From NCBI RefSeq assembly GCF_000425645.1, contig NZ_KE384430.1, positions 1,481,540-1,545,539 of the forward strand: a stretch of 64,000 nucleotides of DNA. The letters are read 5' to 3'. Position numbers and translations under genes: made by a program. Positions 33,338-42,042 of this stretch are shown here, in pieces. Position 1 is the first letter of the stretch. Each line of letters begins with the position of its first letter. The DNA comes from Gaetbulibacter saemankumensis DSM 17032 (GTDB lineage Bacteria > Bacteroidota > Bacteroidia > Flavobacteriales > Flavobacteriaceae). The notes under the pieces are model-generated. The model worked only from the letters and a program-made list of their open reading frames with translations, did no database searches and was not told the DNA's origin.

Positions 33338-36055
33338 TTAACGTTTGAGTGTAAAATGACTATTGAATACCCGGCCATCCTGAAGTTTTACCCAAAACCA
33401 ATAATCATCGGCGGGTAGTTTTTCTCCATTTAATTGACCATCCCAACCTTTACTTTTGGGACTTAATTCTTTTAATAGTTTCCCTAGTCTATTATAAATT
33501 AAAATTTTGGTATCAGGATGAAACATATTTGAAACCCCATATACTTGCCAAAAGTCGTTATAGCCATCATTATTTGGTGTAAAAACTTTTGGGAAACCAA
33601 TAACAGATATTTTATTGGTAACGATGCCACAATTATTTTTAATGTCTTTAACATAAACCGTGTAAAACCCAGGTTTCACATTTTCAAATAAATTACTGCT
33701 TTGGTAAGGCATAATTAAGAGGTTGTTTTCATCATAAAGGGCATATTCATATAACCCGTCTCCTGTTGTGATAACGGAAACACTATTATTGCTGCTGGCA
33801 TCTTTAATTTCAATAGCTTCAAAGCTAGCAATGTTGGAAGCTATGATCGTTATTGTTCTGGTTTTTGAACAACCATTGTTGTTCGTTATTACAACATCAT
33901 AAGTTCCTGTTTGGTTTACTTGTATGTCATAGGTGTCTTCGCCTGTAGACCATTTGTAAGTGTAGTTATTCGGAGAATCATTTATAATACCAGCATCAAT
34001 AGTTATACGTTCAGGGTATTTATTAAGGCAGTAATAAGCGGTGGCTTCTGTCTCAATATCTGGTAGTTTATTAACTGTTAACAATACTTCACTAATGCCA
34101 TAGCAATTATTTGTATTTTCTACTCTGGCATAAATTGTTTGTGAGTAAGCAGTCCTATTCCGGTAAGTAGAAACTATTTCGTTGGTTTCTAAAAGAGCGT
34201 CGTTATACGATTCGTAGTATTTTAAATCTAAACCTGCAGGCAGGCCATTGAGAACATAGGGATCGATAGATTTTAAATTGAATTCGTATAAGCCATCTTC
34301 TATACCATCATCATCACAAACAGGTGGTAATACCACATTATTAGCAGAGGTAACGCTAACTTCTAATATGAGTTCGGAGGTGTTCATACAAAGTGATTTC
34401 GAATCGTATACTTCAACATAAACGGTTTGCGGATTTGAAGTATTGGGATAATTGGCAGCGTTAATTTCAGTCGTTCTCTTAATATCTGAGTAAAATTTCG
34501 TAAAACGACGTGTTTCAGGTTCGCCATTGGTAAGAACATTGTTAGCCTCATTGAGATTGAACATGGTAATCCCATCATTAATGCCATCTTCATCACATTG
34601 AAAAAGTATATGGTTATTAGCAATCGGAATAGCATTGTAATTTACAAATGCCTGACCTTCGAAAGCACAATCGCCATTTTGAGGGTCTATATACACTTGG
34701 TAATGACCAGCTTCAGAAATTACTAATTCAAAACCAGTCTCAGGTAATGTAATATTGTCTTTTGTCCAGGTGTAAGTAGCTCCCAGAATATCTATGGAAG
34801 ATAAGGTATACAAATCGTTAGTACATAAATTAAGCGAAATGGTACTTTCTCCGTTTTTTATAATGTCTATTTCAGAATTAAAAAATGATGATATAAAAGG
34901 AGGTAAGCCTTGTGACGATTTATTTGGTGCCAAGTTTACGGCATTATGCACATAATTACAGCTTAAACCTCGAGCGTTAGGATTGTTAATGGCTCCCAAA
35001 TAGGATAAGCCAAAATCGTAAGTAGAGCTCAGTGCTCGATAAATTTTACCATCAGGGCCTAATTGTAAAGCACCGCGATAGAGGTTTCGATTGTCTATTG
35101 TAACCTGCGAATTTTGAATATCGGGTTGTGTTAAATCGTACTGTATTAAAATCGAGGTGTGGTTGTCAGGGTTGTCATTTTCATCAATATCATCACGATT
35201 AAAATAATCGTTGGAAGCATGTACATAAAGTAATTCACTACTAGGGGAAAACTCTACACCATAAGGATATCTACTGTCATTTTGAGTGTTTATAGTTAAT
35301 GGAACCTGATTCGTTACTTGTCCAGTATTAGTGTCGAAGTCATAAATGTATAAACCATTAAATACATTGGCACAGGCTACCTTGGTTCCATCTGGAGATA
35401 ATTTTAAATAACCCCGGGCATCACCAATTACAATTTCAAATGTTGATGTAACAGAACTAGTGTTCACACCACTGTTATTAACTTCAAACGCATGAAAAGT
35501 ATCATAAACTTGGTCGAGCCCATTTTTAGAAGCAAAGGTTACTACCCAAATGGATTTAGTAATACAATCTTTTAAAACGGCCGTTATTTTTTCAGAACAA
35601 AGTTCTAAGAGGCTATTGTTTTTCGAAACGATTCCTCCACGTCCACTATCTAGTGTCATATCTACAGTAGAGTAGTTTAAACCTGTGTTACGCTGACTAG
35701 ACCCTACGGTAAAAATATAATAAATATTGGGGTTGTCAGGTTTAGGAACTACTATTGCTGATTGCGTACTGGATTCATCACCCAACAATCCGGTACCATT
35801 TTGCATGATTTGATGTGTCCCATTATAAACTGTTGTGCCGTCGGTGTAAAATAACAAATTCCCATTTTCATCAGAGATAGACGCACAACCTTCACGTGTG
35901 TATAAGCGTCCATTTGAATTATTCGAAATTGAAGCCGCATTTAAATTAAATGTAATGCCTGCATTTTCACCAAAAAACCAATTGGAAGCTTCATTCTGAC
36001 TGAAAGTAATGGCCGTTATAGCCATAACAAGAAATGTTACTATTTTCTTTTTCAT
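33338..36055 (-). CDS. T9SS type B secreted protein with beta-propeller-like N-terminus
   Basis: Surface protein of 905 aa. The ATG at 36055 (MKKKIVTFLVMAITAITFS) is preferred over a TTG three codons upstream. Domains in order: signal peptide (1-20); a beta-propeller-like region (about 25-400) opening with NWFFGENAGITFN and repeated 'LKLSPDGTKVACAN' and 'GVEFSPSSELLYV' blades; an Ig-like segment; two Asp-rich repeats (about 485-670); a PKD/Ig-like segment; and a type B sorting domain (VFTPNNDGYNDFW to SHFTLKR). It is the first gene of the tandem trio and starts 24 bases after the ABC permease stop, so it may be on the ABC transcript. Confidence 0.87.
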   Translation of the reverse strand: MKKKIVTFLVMAITAITFSQNEASNWFFGENAGITFNLNAASISNNSNGRLYTREGCASISDENGNLLFYTDGTTVYNGTHQIMQNGTGLLGDESSTQSAIVVPKPDNPNIYYIFTVGSSQRNTGLNYSTVDMTLDSGRGGIVSKNNSLLELCSEKITAVLKDCITKSIWVVTFASKNGLDQVYDTFHAFEVNNSGVNTSSVTSTFEIVIGDARGYLKLSPDGTKVACANVFNGLYIYDFDTNTGQVTNQVPLTINTQNDSRYPYGVEFSPSSELLYVHASNDYFNRDDIDENDNPDNHTSILIQYDLTQPDIQNSQVTIDNRNLYRGALQLGPDGKIYRALSSTYDFGLSYLGAINNPNARGLSCNYVHNAVNLAPNKSSQGLPPFISSFFNSEIDIIKNGESTISLNLCTNDLYTLSSIDILGATYTWTKDNITLPETGFELVISEAGHYQVYIDPQNGDCAFEGQAFVNYNAIPIANNHILFQCDEDGINDGITMFNLNEANNVLTNGEPETRRFTKFYSDIKRTTEINAANYPNTSNPQTVYVEVYDSKSLCMNTSELILEVSVTSANNVVLPPVCDDDGIEDGLYEFNLKSIDPYVLNGLPAGLDLKYYESYNDALLETNEIVSTYRNRTAYSQTIYARVENTNNCYGISEVLLTVNKLPDIETEATAYYCLNKYPERITIDAGIINDSPNNYTYKWSTGEDTYDIQVNQTGTYDVVITNNNGCSKTRTITIIASNIASFEAIEIKDASSNNSVSVITTGDGLYEYALYDENNLLIMPYQSSNLFENVKPGFYTVYVKDIKNNCGIVTNKISVIGFPKVFTPNNDGYNDFWQVYGVSNMFHPDTKILIYNRLGKLLKELSPKSKGWDGQLNGEKLPADDYWFWVKLQDGRVFNSHFTLKR
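34060..34625 (-). repeat. two Asp-rich repeats in the 905-aa protein
   Basis: Two copies of the shared unit, with openings CDEDGINDGITMF and CDDDGIEDGLYEF and the closing strand 'VYVEVYDSKSLC' or 'IYARVENTNNC'. Their similarity to the units in the two following genes links the three proteins. Confidence 0.75.
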
Positions 36056-36079
36056 TAGTAACAAATCTATTAAAAGAAA

Positions 36080-36904
36080 TTACAAATCTCGTATTTTTAA
36101 CAATCTGTACGATAAAAAGATAAAGAGGGCTGTCCAACCTAATACAATGGTTATTTCATACCAGTGAACGGCGTAATCGTAGACGATGGCAGTTTTATCC
36201 GGAATCTTAGTCATAGCAATTCTTTGTATAGGCTGCTCTATTAAATTATACATCGATTTTAAAGGGAAGAAATTCTGAATTTTTTCAGCGATATCCATAT
36301 TAATTTTCCAGGTCATTAATGCAAATAAAATCCATTCCAGAATAAAGAGAATAAAAATAAAAGCGAGAGCAAATGCCGATCGTTTTGCGAGCATACCAAA
36401 GAATAAGCAGAGACTAAAAAAACCAATTAACTTAACTAAGTAAGCCAGTAAAAAATTAGTTTCTCTTATAATTAATGAAAATTCGGTATAACTGGAATAG
36501 TACATTCCTATTGATAAAGAAATCATACCAATTAATAAAGTAGAAACTATTGAAAAGAAAATTATAGTATAAAACTTAGAGAGTATAAATTCTTTCTTGC
36601 TTAGGCCATCAATTAAATTCTGTTTAATGGTCTTATTACTATACTCGTTGCCTATCATACTAACTACTACAATGGCAAAAAAGAATTTGAATTGAGAGGC
36701 AAAGAAGGTTGTTAAATGCCAGATAACAGGAAAATTAAAAATCCCGAGTTCTCCTAATTCTAAGGTGAAAAATCCAAAAACATTAATTTTTAAAGAAGAT
36801 AGCAGAATAACAAAAAAAGGTAAAATAAACGATATGAAAATGAGTATTTTACTGGTTCTGTTGAGTAATAATTTTTGTAGTTCTAAACTGAGTAATCGTA
36901 ACAT
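36080..36904 (-). CDS. ABC-2 type permease
   Basis: Membrane subunit (274 aa, six hydrophobic segments) of an ABC exporter whose ATPase is encoded 17 bases upstream. Seen: N-terminal amphipathic start LRLLSLELQKLLLNRTSK typical of BcrB/NosY-like permeases, the first membrane segment at 22-41, and the cytoplasmic turn NEYSNKTIKQNLIDGLSKKEFILSK after the second, the common ABC-2 signature. Substrate unknown. The following T9SS gene begins 24 bases further on. Confidence 0.85.
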   Translation of the reverse strand: MLRLLSLELQKLLLNRTSKILIFISFILPFFVILLSSLKINVFGFFTLELGELGIFNFPVIWHLTTFFASQFKFFFAIVVVSMIGNEYSNKTIKQNLIDGLSKKEFILSKFYTIIFFSIVSTLLIGMISLSIGMYYSSYTEFSLIIRETNFLLAYLVKLIGFFSLCLFFGMLAKRSAFALAFIFILFILEWILFALMTWKINMDIAEKIQNFFPLKSMYNLIEQPIQRIAMTKIPDKTAIVYDYAVHWYEITIVLGWTALFIFLSYRLLKIRDL

Positions 36905-36921
36905 TTGGCTGGTTTTGTAGA

Positions 36922-37818
36922 TTAATTATTATCGGTTAATTGTAAAAATTGTTCTTCTAAACTTTCTTTACGTTGTACCAAATGGGTAAGGATGATGTTT
37001 TGATTAAATAATTCTTTATTAAAGGCTTCGGTGTCGAAGGGTTCATTTAAGAAGGCAGTCACTAATTTATCTTTTACCAAAACCTTAGAAATTGCAGAAT
37101 GATTTTCTAAATATTTAACAAGGGTTTCTTGATTGTTGCATTTCAGTTCGAAAAAGCCATGACTGGAAATCATGTCATCTACACGACCCGAATATAATTT
37201 TACACCTTTTCTGAGAACAACAACATGGGTACAAACTTTTTCTACTTCGTCTAATAAATGTGATGCCAGTAAAATGGTAGTACCTTTGTTGGCAATCTCT
37301 TTAATTATTTCACGTATCTGATGAATACCCTGTGGATCTAAGCCATTAGTAGGCTCATCTAAAACTAATATTTCGGGATCATTTAGGAGGGCAGAAGCAA
37401 TGGCTAAACGCTGTTTCATACCCAAAGAGTAATTTCTGAATTTACTGTTTTTTCGATCTAAAAGCCCGACAATTTCAAGTTTTTCGTCAATCTTACTATG
37501 ATTCACTCCCTTAATCTTACACACCAATTTTAAATTTTGTTCGGCAGTCATGTAGGGGTAAAAGTTTGGCCGCTCTATAATGGCACCTACTTTTTTTAAG
37601 GCATCGTGGGTACTTGTTTCACCGTCGAACCATTTAAAATCACCATAAGTTTTATTAACCACATTTAAAACAATACCCAGTGTGGTCGATTTTCCGCTTC
37701 CATTAGGTCCTAGTATGCCATAAACATTGCCTTTGTTTATTTGAAAGGATAGGTCTTTAACAGCAGTGAGGTGTCCGAATTTTTTTGTGAGGTTATTGAT
37801 AGTAAGTATAGGCTCCAA
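36922..37818 (-). CDS. ABC transporter ATP-binding protein (BcrA-like)
   Basis: ATPase subunit of 298 aa for the permease downstream. Seen: Walker A GPNGSGKST (about residues 38-46), signature NYSLGMKQRLAIA, Walker B LVLDEPTNGLDPQG, H-loop ASHLLDEVEK and a C-terminal extension of about 85 residues. The NYSLGMKQRLAIA form is typical of BcrA-type exporters (peptide or lipid-linked substrates). The start codon is TTG at 37818 (MEPILTINNLTKKFG): no ATG lies upstream in frame or downstream before the Walker A. Substrate unknown. Confidence 0.88.
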   Translation of the reverse strand: MEPILTINNLTKKFGHLTAVKDLSFQINKGNVYGILGPNGSGKSTTLGIVLNVVNKTYGDFKWFDGETSTHDALKKVGAIIERPNFYPYMTAEQNLKLVCKIKGVNHSKIDEKLEIVGLLDRKNSKFRNYSLGMKQRLAIASALLNDPEILVLDEPTNGLDPQGIHQIREIIKEIANKGTTILLASHLLDEVEKVCTHVVVLRKGVKLYSGRVDDMISSHGFFELKCNNQETLVKYLENHSAISKVLVKDKLVTAFLNEPFDTEAFNKELFNQNIILTHLVQRKESLEEQFLQLTDNN

Positions 37819-37941
37819 GATATGTATAATTCTTTTTTGGTTAAAATTAGACTATGTTAGTTTTAAAATAAGACGAAAGGGGATATAAAATGTTACAGTC
37901 TTAAAATAAAAACTTTAAATTTGACTAATTTCTTATTATGT

Positions 37942-39003
37942 ATGGACGATTTAAAAATATCTAAAAGGAAACCTTCTTACCCAATCTCACAAAAATTGCA
38001 TAACTATCTTTCTGAATATAATAGAAATTTAAAGTTACCAATTTTTTATGATGATTTGTTACGTTTTCAGGGCTCTATAGTTGTGTATGATAAAGATGAT
38101 AACGACACACTATGGATCCGTGTTTATTATAATGAATATGAAAGAGAAGAAATTGAGTTGTCTTTAAAGAAAGTTTATACTATTTTACATTCTGATGGTA
38201 ATGAAAGTACTATTCCTTTTTTAAGCGTTGATGCTATTGATTATTGTACTTTCGGTAATTCGAAACCCTTCAGAATAAAAATAAGAAACATTTTAAATGA
38301 TAATTACACGTATTTCTATATAAAAACCGCTGATGCTTCTCGGATTTATGGTTTGGAGTTAGAGCATATGTTATCTCCCTACAATCTTAACTTTTTGGTA
38401 TATCAAAACACATTAATTGAAGAGCATATTGCGGGAATTCCAGGTGATGAATTTATTAAGAATTTTTTACCTAAATGTGATAAGTCCGAAAAGTCGCAAA
38501 TAGCCAAAGAATTTGTGAAGTTTAACGAGCGCTGTATGATTCGTCTCTTAGGCGATATGCGTTCTTACAATTATGTGATTGTACCCACTCACGATTTTGA
38601 TCATGTAGTATATAAAATTAGAGCGATAGATTTCGATCAACAATCTTATGAAGGTAAGTTTAATATTTATCGTCCTCAGTTTTTTAAAGAGAATTTAAAG
38701 ATGGTAGAGCTGGTTTCTGAAACCTTTCAGCGTTTGTCCATCGATCAGTATAAAATCGAAGAACGGTCTATTTTAGTTAAACGTCTAAAAAGTTATCACA
38801 ATAGAATTGATCAATTATTAGAATGTATGCAAGACGATGTGATTTCTAAGAAAGAAAATATCGATTTGCTTAAGTCTAAGATATTTGATTATACCTTAGA
38901 TCGAAAATTTAAAAAGTCTAAAACTATGGGTGATATATTAAAATGTGCTTTGAACTATTTAACTCAAAACTATGAGAATGTAAATATGGAAAAATTTAGA
39001 TAA
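37942..39003 (+). CDS. cryptic kinase-fold-like protein, unknown substrate
   Basis: Not an annotated family I recognise. The frame opens with a TTG at 37921, but ATG 37942 (MDDLKISKRKPSYPI) is preferred; 353 aa. Seen: N-terminal beta-rich half (about residues 40-130), then a helical half with LLGDMRSYNYVIVP (Gly204, Asp205, Asn210), which matches the 'GDxxxxN' catalytic loop of aminoglycoside-phosphotransferase-like kinases, and RAIDFDQQ (Asp230-Phe-Asp232), which fits the 'IDFxD' magnesium motif 25 residues later. A clear glycine-rich loop is missing. It may be a kinase or pseudokinase of the protein-kinase-like fold. It ends 2 bases before a convergent gene and is divergent from the ABC ATPase gene. 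Confidence 0.6.
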   Translation: MDDLKISKRKPSYPISQKLHNYLSEYNRNLKLPIFYDDLLRFQGSIVVYDKDDNDTLWIRVYYNEYEREEIELSLKKVYTILHSDGNESTIPFLSVDAIDYCTFGNSKPFRIKIRNILNDNYTYFYIKTADASRIYGLELEHMLSPYNLNFLVYQNTLIEEHIAGIPGDEFIKNFLPKCDKSEKSQIAKEFVKFNERCMIRLLGDMRSYNYVIVPTHDFDHVVYKIRAIDFDQQSYEGKFNIYRPQFFKENLKMVELVSETFQRLSIDQYKIEERSILVKRLKSYHNRIDQLLECMQDDVISKKENIDLLKSKIFDYTLDRKFKKSKTMGDILKCALNYLTQNYENVNMEKFR

Positions 39004-39005
39004 GG

Positions 39006-39521
39006 TTAATTCCAGTTTTCATCAAAGTCCAAACTATCGTAATCATCTAAATCCATAGCATCATCAAATTCGTTGAAATCATCGAATTCCGTATCGGCTT
39101 CAAAAGATTTTTCCGGAGCAGTGTCTGGTATCTGGCCATGTACATACATTAAATTCGGGTAATCTATACCTTCTGTTTCTTCTGCGATTTCAGCCAATTC
39201 AACATAAAAAGTCCACATACTTAAAAAGTCGTAAACATATATTAGTCTAGGTTGTTCCGTATGAACCGTATCACTTAAAGATGTTTCTTCCATAAGTCTG
39301 GCAGAACCATCTTCACTCAAATCGAAAAGTGATATTTCTTCACCTTGATTCCATTGGTCATCACTTAAGTAGAAAGAGGCCATCTCAGTACCATCAAATC
39401 CAAAAGACTGGGTAATGACATTGTGTAAGTCTTCAAGTGTATCGGTATCACGGATTTCTAAATCGCGAAAAATATCCTCCTCAGTATCGTTATCAAGTAT
39501 AACTCTAAATCTGTAAATCAT
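39006..39521 (-). CDS. plasmid pRiA4b ORF-3-like protein
   Basis: Small cytoplasmic protein, 171 aa, resembling the plasmid pRiA4b ORF-3/IS1096 passenger (MM3350-like) domain. Seen: MIYRFRVILDNDTEEDIFRDLEI, DTLEDLHNVITQSFGFDG and the YVYDFLSMWTFYVELAEI core that defines the family, then an exceptionally acidic tail (about residues 135-171, Asp/Glu/Phe-rich). Despite the family name nothing mobile is seen here; it appears a chromosomal housekeeping gene. Function unknown. Confidence 0.78.
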   Translation of the reverse strand: MIYRFRVILDNDTEEDIFRDLEIRDTDTLEDLHNVITQSFGFDGTEMASFYLSDDQWNQGEEISLFDLSEDGSARLMEETSLSDTVHTEQPRLIYVYDFLSMWTFYVELAEIAEETEGIDYPNLMYVHGQIPDTAPEKSFEADTEFDDFNEFDDAMDLDDYDSLDFDENWN

Positions 39522-39538
39522 GGTAAAAAATTATAATG

Positions 39539-39546
39539 CAAAGGTA
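39539..39546 (-). promoter_or_regulatory. -7 element for the pRiA4b ORF-3-like gene
   Basis: TACCTTTG on the minus strand matches TAnnTTTG, 18 bases before the start at 39521. Confidence 0.4.
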
Positions 39547-39557
39547 TCATTTTTTAA

Positions 39558-40571
39558 TTATCTCGAGAAACGATGCAAGGCAAAAGTCATGGCTGTTAAT
39601 AAGAAAAATGCGCCTATTTGATGGGCTACACCTAACCATAAAGGAACCTGCAATAAAATAGTAAATACACCCAATATAAACTGAAGTAAAACCAGTGAAA
39701 CTAGAGCGTTGATACCCAGTTTTTGTTCCGGAGTTAAAGAGAATGATTTTGATTTACGCCAGATGACATATGTAAAAATGACTACCAGATATGCCAGGGT
39801 GCGATGTATGAATTGTATGCCGCTGGGGTTTTCTATTAAATTTAAATAAAATGGTTCATAGGTGAGCGCTGAAAAATGAAGAAACTTACCTTCATTCATC
39901 ATTGGCCAGTGATTGTGTAATAGCCCTGCTTTTAAACCGGCAACGAAGGCTCCATAAACAATTTGAATTATTAAAACGATATAACCCGCAATAATAAATT
40001 TTTTCATTGGTTTATTGGCTGGTTTTATATCGGGAAACTTTAAGTCTAAAGCTACCCAAAGTGTTGCTGCAAACGTTAGAAAAGCAGTAGTTAAATGGGC
40101 TGCTAGTCTAAAGTGACTGACATCAGGCATGTCTACCAAGCCACTTTTTACCATGTACCAGCCTAAAAAACCTTGAAAGGCTCCTAAACTCAATAGGACC
40201 AAACATTTTTTTATAGTCTTTTTGGTAAGTCTTTTTTTGATAAGAAAATATAAAAACGGAATGATAAATACCAATCCAATAGAACGCCCTATAACACGGT
40301 GTAACCATTCCCAAAAATAAATGCTTTTAAAGTCTTCAAGAGTAAAGTGACTGTGTAATTTTTGATATTCGGGATACTGTTTATACAATTCAAAAGCTTC
40401 CTGCCATTCGGCATCACCAATCGGAGGAACGGTGCCTGTAATGAGTTTGTAATTTGAAATGGATAAACCGGAATCAGTTAGTCTGGTGATACCTCCTACG
40501 ACTACCATAATAAAAATCATGAAACAGCCTGTTAATAACCAATAAATAACTGCATTGTTGTCTTTTTTCAT
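39558..40571 (-). CDS. ctaA: heme A synthase (COX15/CtaA family)
   Basis: Inner-membrane monooxygenase that converts haem O to haem A for cytochrome c oxidase. Seen: 337 aa with eight membrane segments in two four-helix halves; N-terminal GGITRLTDSGLSI motif; conserved histidines in each half (LHSHFTLEDF and EWLHRVIGRSIG; LLHNHWPMM, FIHRTLAYL and VAHQIGAFFLL). Length and topology fit the alphaproteobacterial/COX15-like type. The oxidase genes are not in this window. It is followed by the pRiA4b-like gene at a distance of 36 bases. Confidence 0.9.
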   Translation of the reverse strand: MKKDNNAVIYWLLTGCFMIFIMVVVGGITRLTDSGLSISNYKLITGTVPPIGDAEWQEAFELYKQYPEYQKLHSHFTLEDFKSIYFWEWLHRVIGRSIGLVFIIPFLYFLIKKRLTKKTIKKCLVLLSLGAFQGFLGWYMVKSGLVDMPDVSHFRLAAHLTTAFLTFAATLWVALDLKFPDIKPANKPMKKFIIAGYIVLIIQIVYGAFVAGLKAGLLHNHWPMMNEGKFLHFSALTYEPFYLNLIENPSGIQFIHRTLAYLVVIFTYVIWRKSKSFSLTPEQKLGINALVSLVLLQFILGVFTILLQVPLWLGVAHQIGAFFLLTAMTFALHRFSR

Positions 40572-40606
40572 GTGATAAGTACGTTTTAGAAGGTGTGATT
40601 TATCTT

Positions 40607-42025
40607 TTATTTTACAACCGTTAAGCCCAAGGCTTCTCCTTTTTTAACCATTAAATTGAATGCAGCCTTATGTTCGTTTGGAATTTCGCCTTCCAGAATA
40701 GCTTCCTTAATGGCTTCTTTGATAATACCAATTTCTTTTGAAGGTTTTATATTAAAGGTTTCCATAATTTCTTCTCCAGATACTGGTGGCTGAAAGTTTC
40801 TAACATGGTCGCGTTCTTCTACTTCAACTATTTTCTGACGAACAATTTTAAAGTTGTTATGATACTTTTGAAATTTTTTAGGGTTTTTTGTGGTAATGTC
40901 AGCTTCGCAAAGCGTCATTAAATCTTCAACATAATCACCTGCATCAAAAATTAATCGCCTAACGGCAGAGTCGGTAACAATATCTTGTGCCAAAACAATA
41001 GGTCGCGAACTCATTAAAACCATTTTCTGAACAAATTTCATTTTATCATTCAGAGGCATTTTCAATCGCTTAAACAGATGATACACCATTTTAGATCCCT
41101 TAAATTCATGTCCATGAAAGGTCCATCCTACTTTTTTACTAAATTTCTTAGTAGGTGCTTTGCCTATATCATGTAATAAAGCAGCCCAGCGTAACCAAGG
41201 GTTGTCGGTGTTTTTTGCAATGTTATCGACTACTTCTAGAGTGTGATAGAAATTGTCTTTATGGCGTTGACCTTCAACTTCGTCTATCCCCTTAAGAGCT
41301 AGTAATTCTGGAAGAATGTATTGCAAGAGCCCTGTTTTTTCTAAGAGTAAAAACCCAACTGAGGGTTCCGGGCTTTCGAGAATTTTATTTAATTCTACAA
41401 CAATTCGTTCTTTCGTTATAATCTTTATGCGTTCGGCATTTCTAGTAATGGCATTTAAAGAAGCTTCCTCAATTGAAAAGTTAAGCTGTGTTGCAAATCG
41501 TATCGCACGCATCATTCGCAGAGGATCATCACTATAAGTGATGTCTGGATTTAGCGGGGTGCGGATTATTTTATTCTCTATATCTTGAATACCTCCAAAC
41601 GGATCTAGTAATTTTCCGAATTCGGTTTCATTCAGGTTTAAAGCAAGCGCATTAATAGTGAAATCACGGCGATTTTGGTCATCTTGTAAAGAACCGTTTT
41701 CAACCGCAGGATTTCTACTGTTTTCCTGATATGATTCTTTACGAGCCCCTACAAATTCAATTTCTATATCCTTGTAGCGTAGCATGGCTGTGCCATAAGT
41801 TTTAAAAACTTGAACCTTAGGTTTGTTAGGTAGATTTTTGGCTACTTGCTTGGCCAATTTAATACCATCGCCAATGGCTACAATGTCAATATCTTTTGGA
41901 ATACCTCGATTTAAAATAAAATCGCGAACAAAACCACCTATAACATAACTATCCAGCTGTAATTCTTTGGCAGATTGAGAAATTATTTCAAAAATTTTGT
42001 TTTGTAAAGCTTCTTTGTAATTCAT
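40607..42025 (-). CDS. cca: CCA-adding tRNA nucleotidyltransferase with HD domain
   Basis: Template-independent polymerase that adds or repairs the 3' CCA of tRNAs. Seen: nucleotidyltransferase head GGFVRDFILNRGIPKDIDIVAIGDG (catalytic Asp-x-Asp), the RRDFTINALALN motif and the DPLRMMRAIRFATQL segment of the family, then an HD phosphohydrolase domain (LRWAALLHDIGKAPTKK, with HEFKGSKM). Length 472 aa. Poly(A) polymerase is an alternative reading, but both tRNA genes seen at the end of this window lack an encoded CCA, which makes this enzyme necessary. tsaC, another tRNA gene, lies 17 bases upstream. Confidence 0.92.
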   Translation of the reverse strand: MNYKEALQNKIFEIISQSAKELQLDSYVIGGFVRDFILNRGIPKDIDIVAIGDGIKLAKQVAKNLPNKPKVQVFKTYGTAMLRYKDIEIEFVGARKESYQENSRNPAVENGSLQDDQNRRDFTINALALNLNETEFGKLLDPFGGIQDIENKIIRTPLNPDITYSDDPLRMMRAIRFATQLNFSIEEASLNAITRNAERIKIITKERIVVELNKILESPEPSVGFLLLEKTGLLQYILPELLALKGIDEVEGQRHKDNFYHTLEVVDNIAKNTDNPWLRWAALLHDIGKAPTKKFSKKVGWTFHGHEFKGSKMVYHLFKRLKMPLNDKMKFVQKMVLMSSRPIVLAQDIVTDSAVRRLIFDAGDYVEDLMTLCEADITTKNPKKFQKYHNNFKIVRQKIVEVEERDHVRNFQPPVSGEEIMETFNIKPSKEIGIIKEAIKEAILEGEIPNEHKAAFNLMVKKGEALGLTVVK

Positions 42026-42042
42026 TAATAAAATTCATGACT

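Noticed and set aside
39006-39521. Mobile-element passenger gene suggested by the family name IS1096/pRiA4b
   Set aside because: No transposase, terminal repeats or target duplication is visible; neighbours are conserved housekeeping genes.
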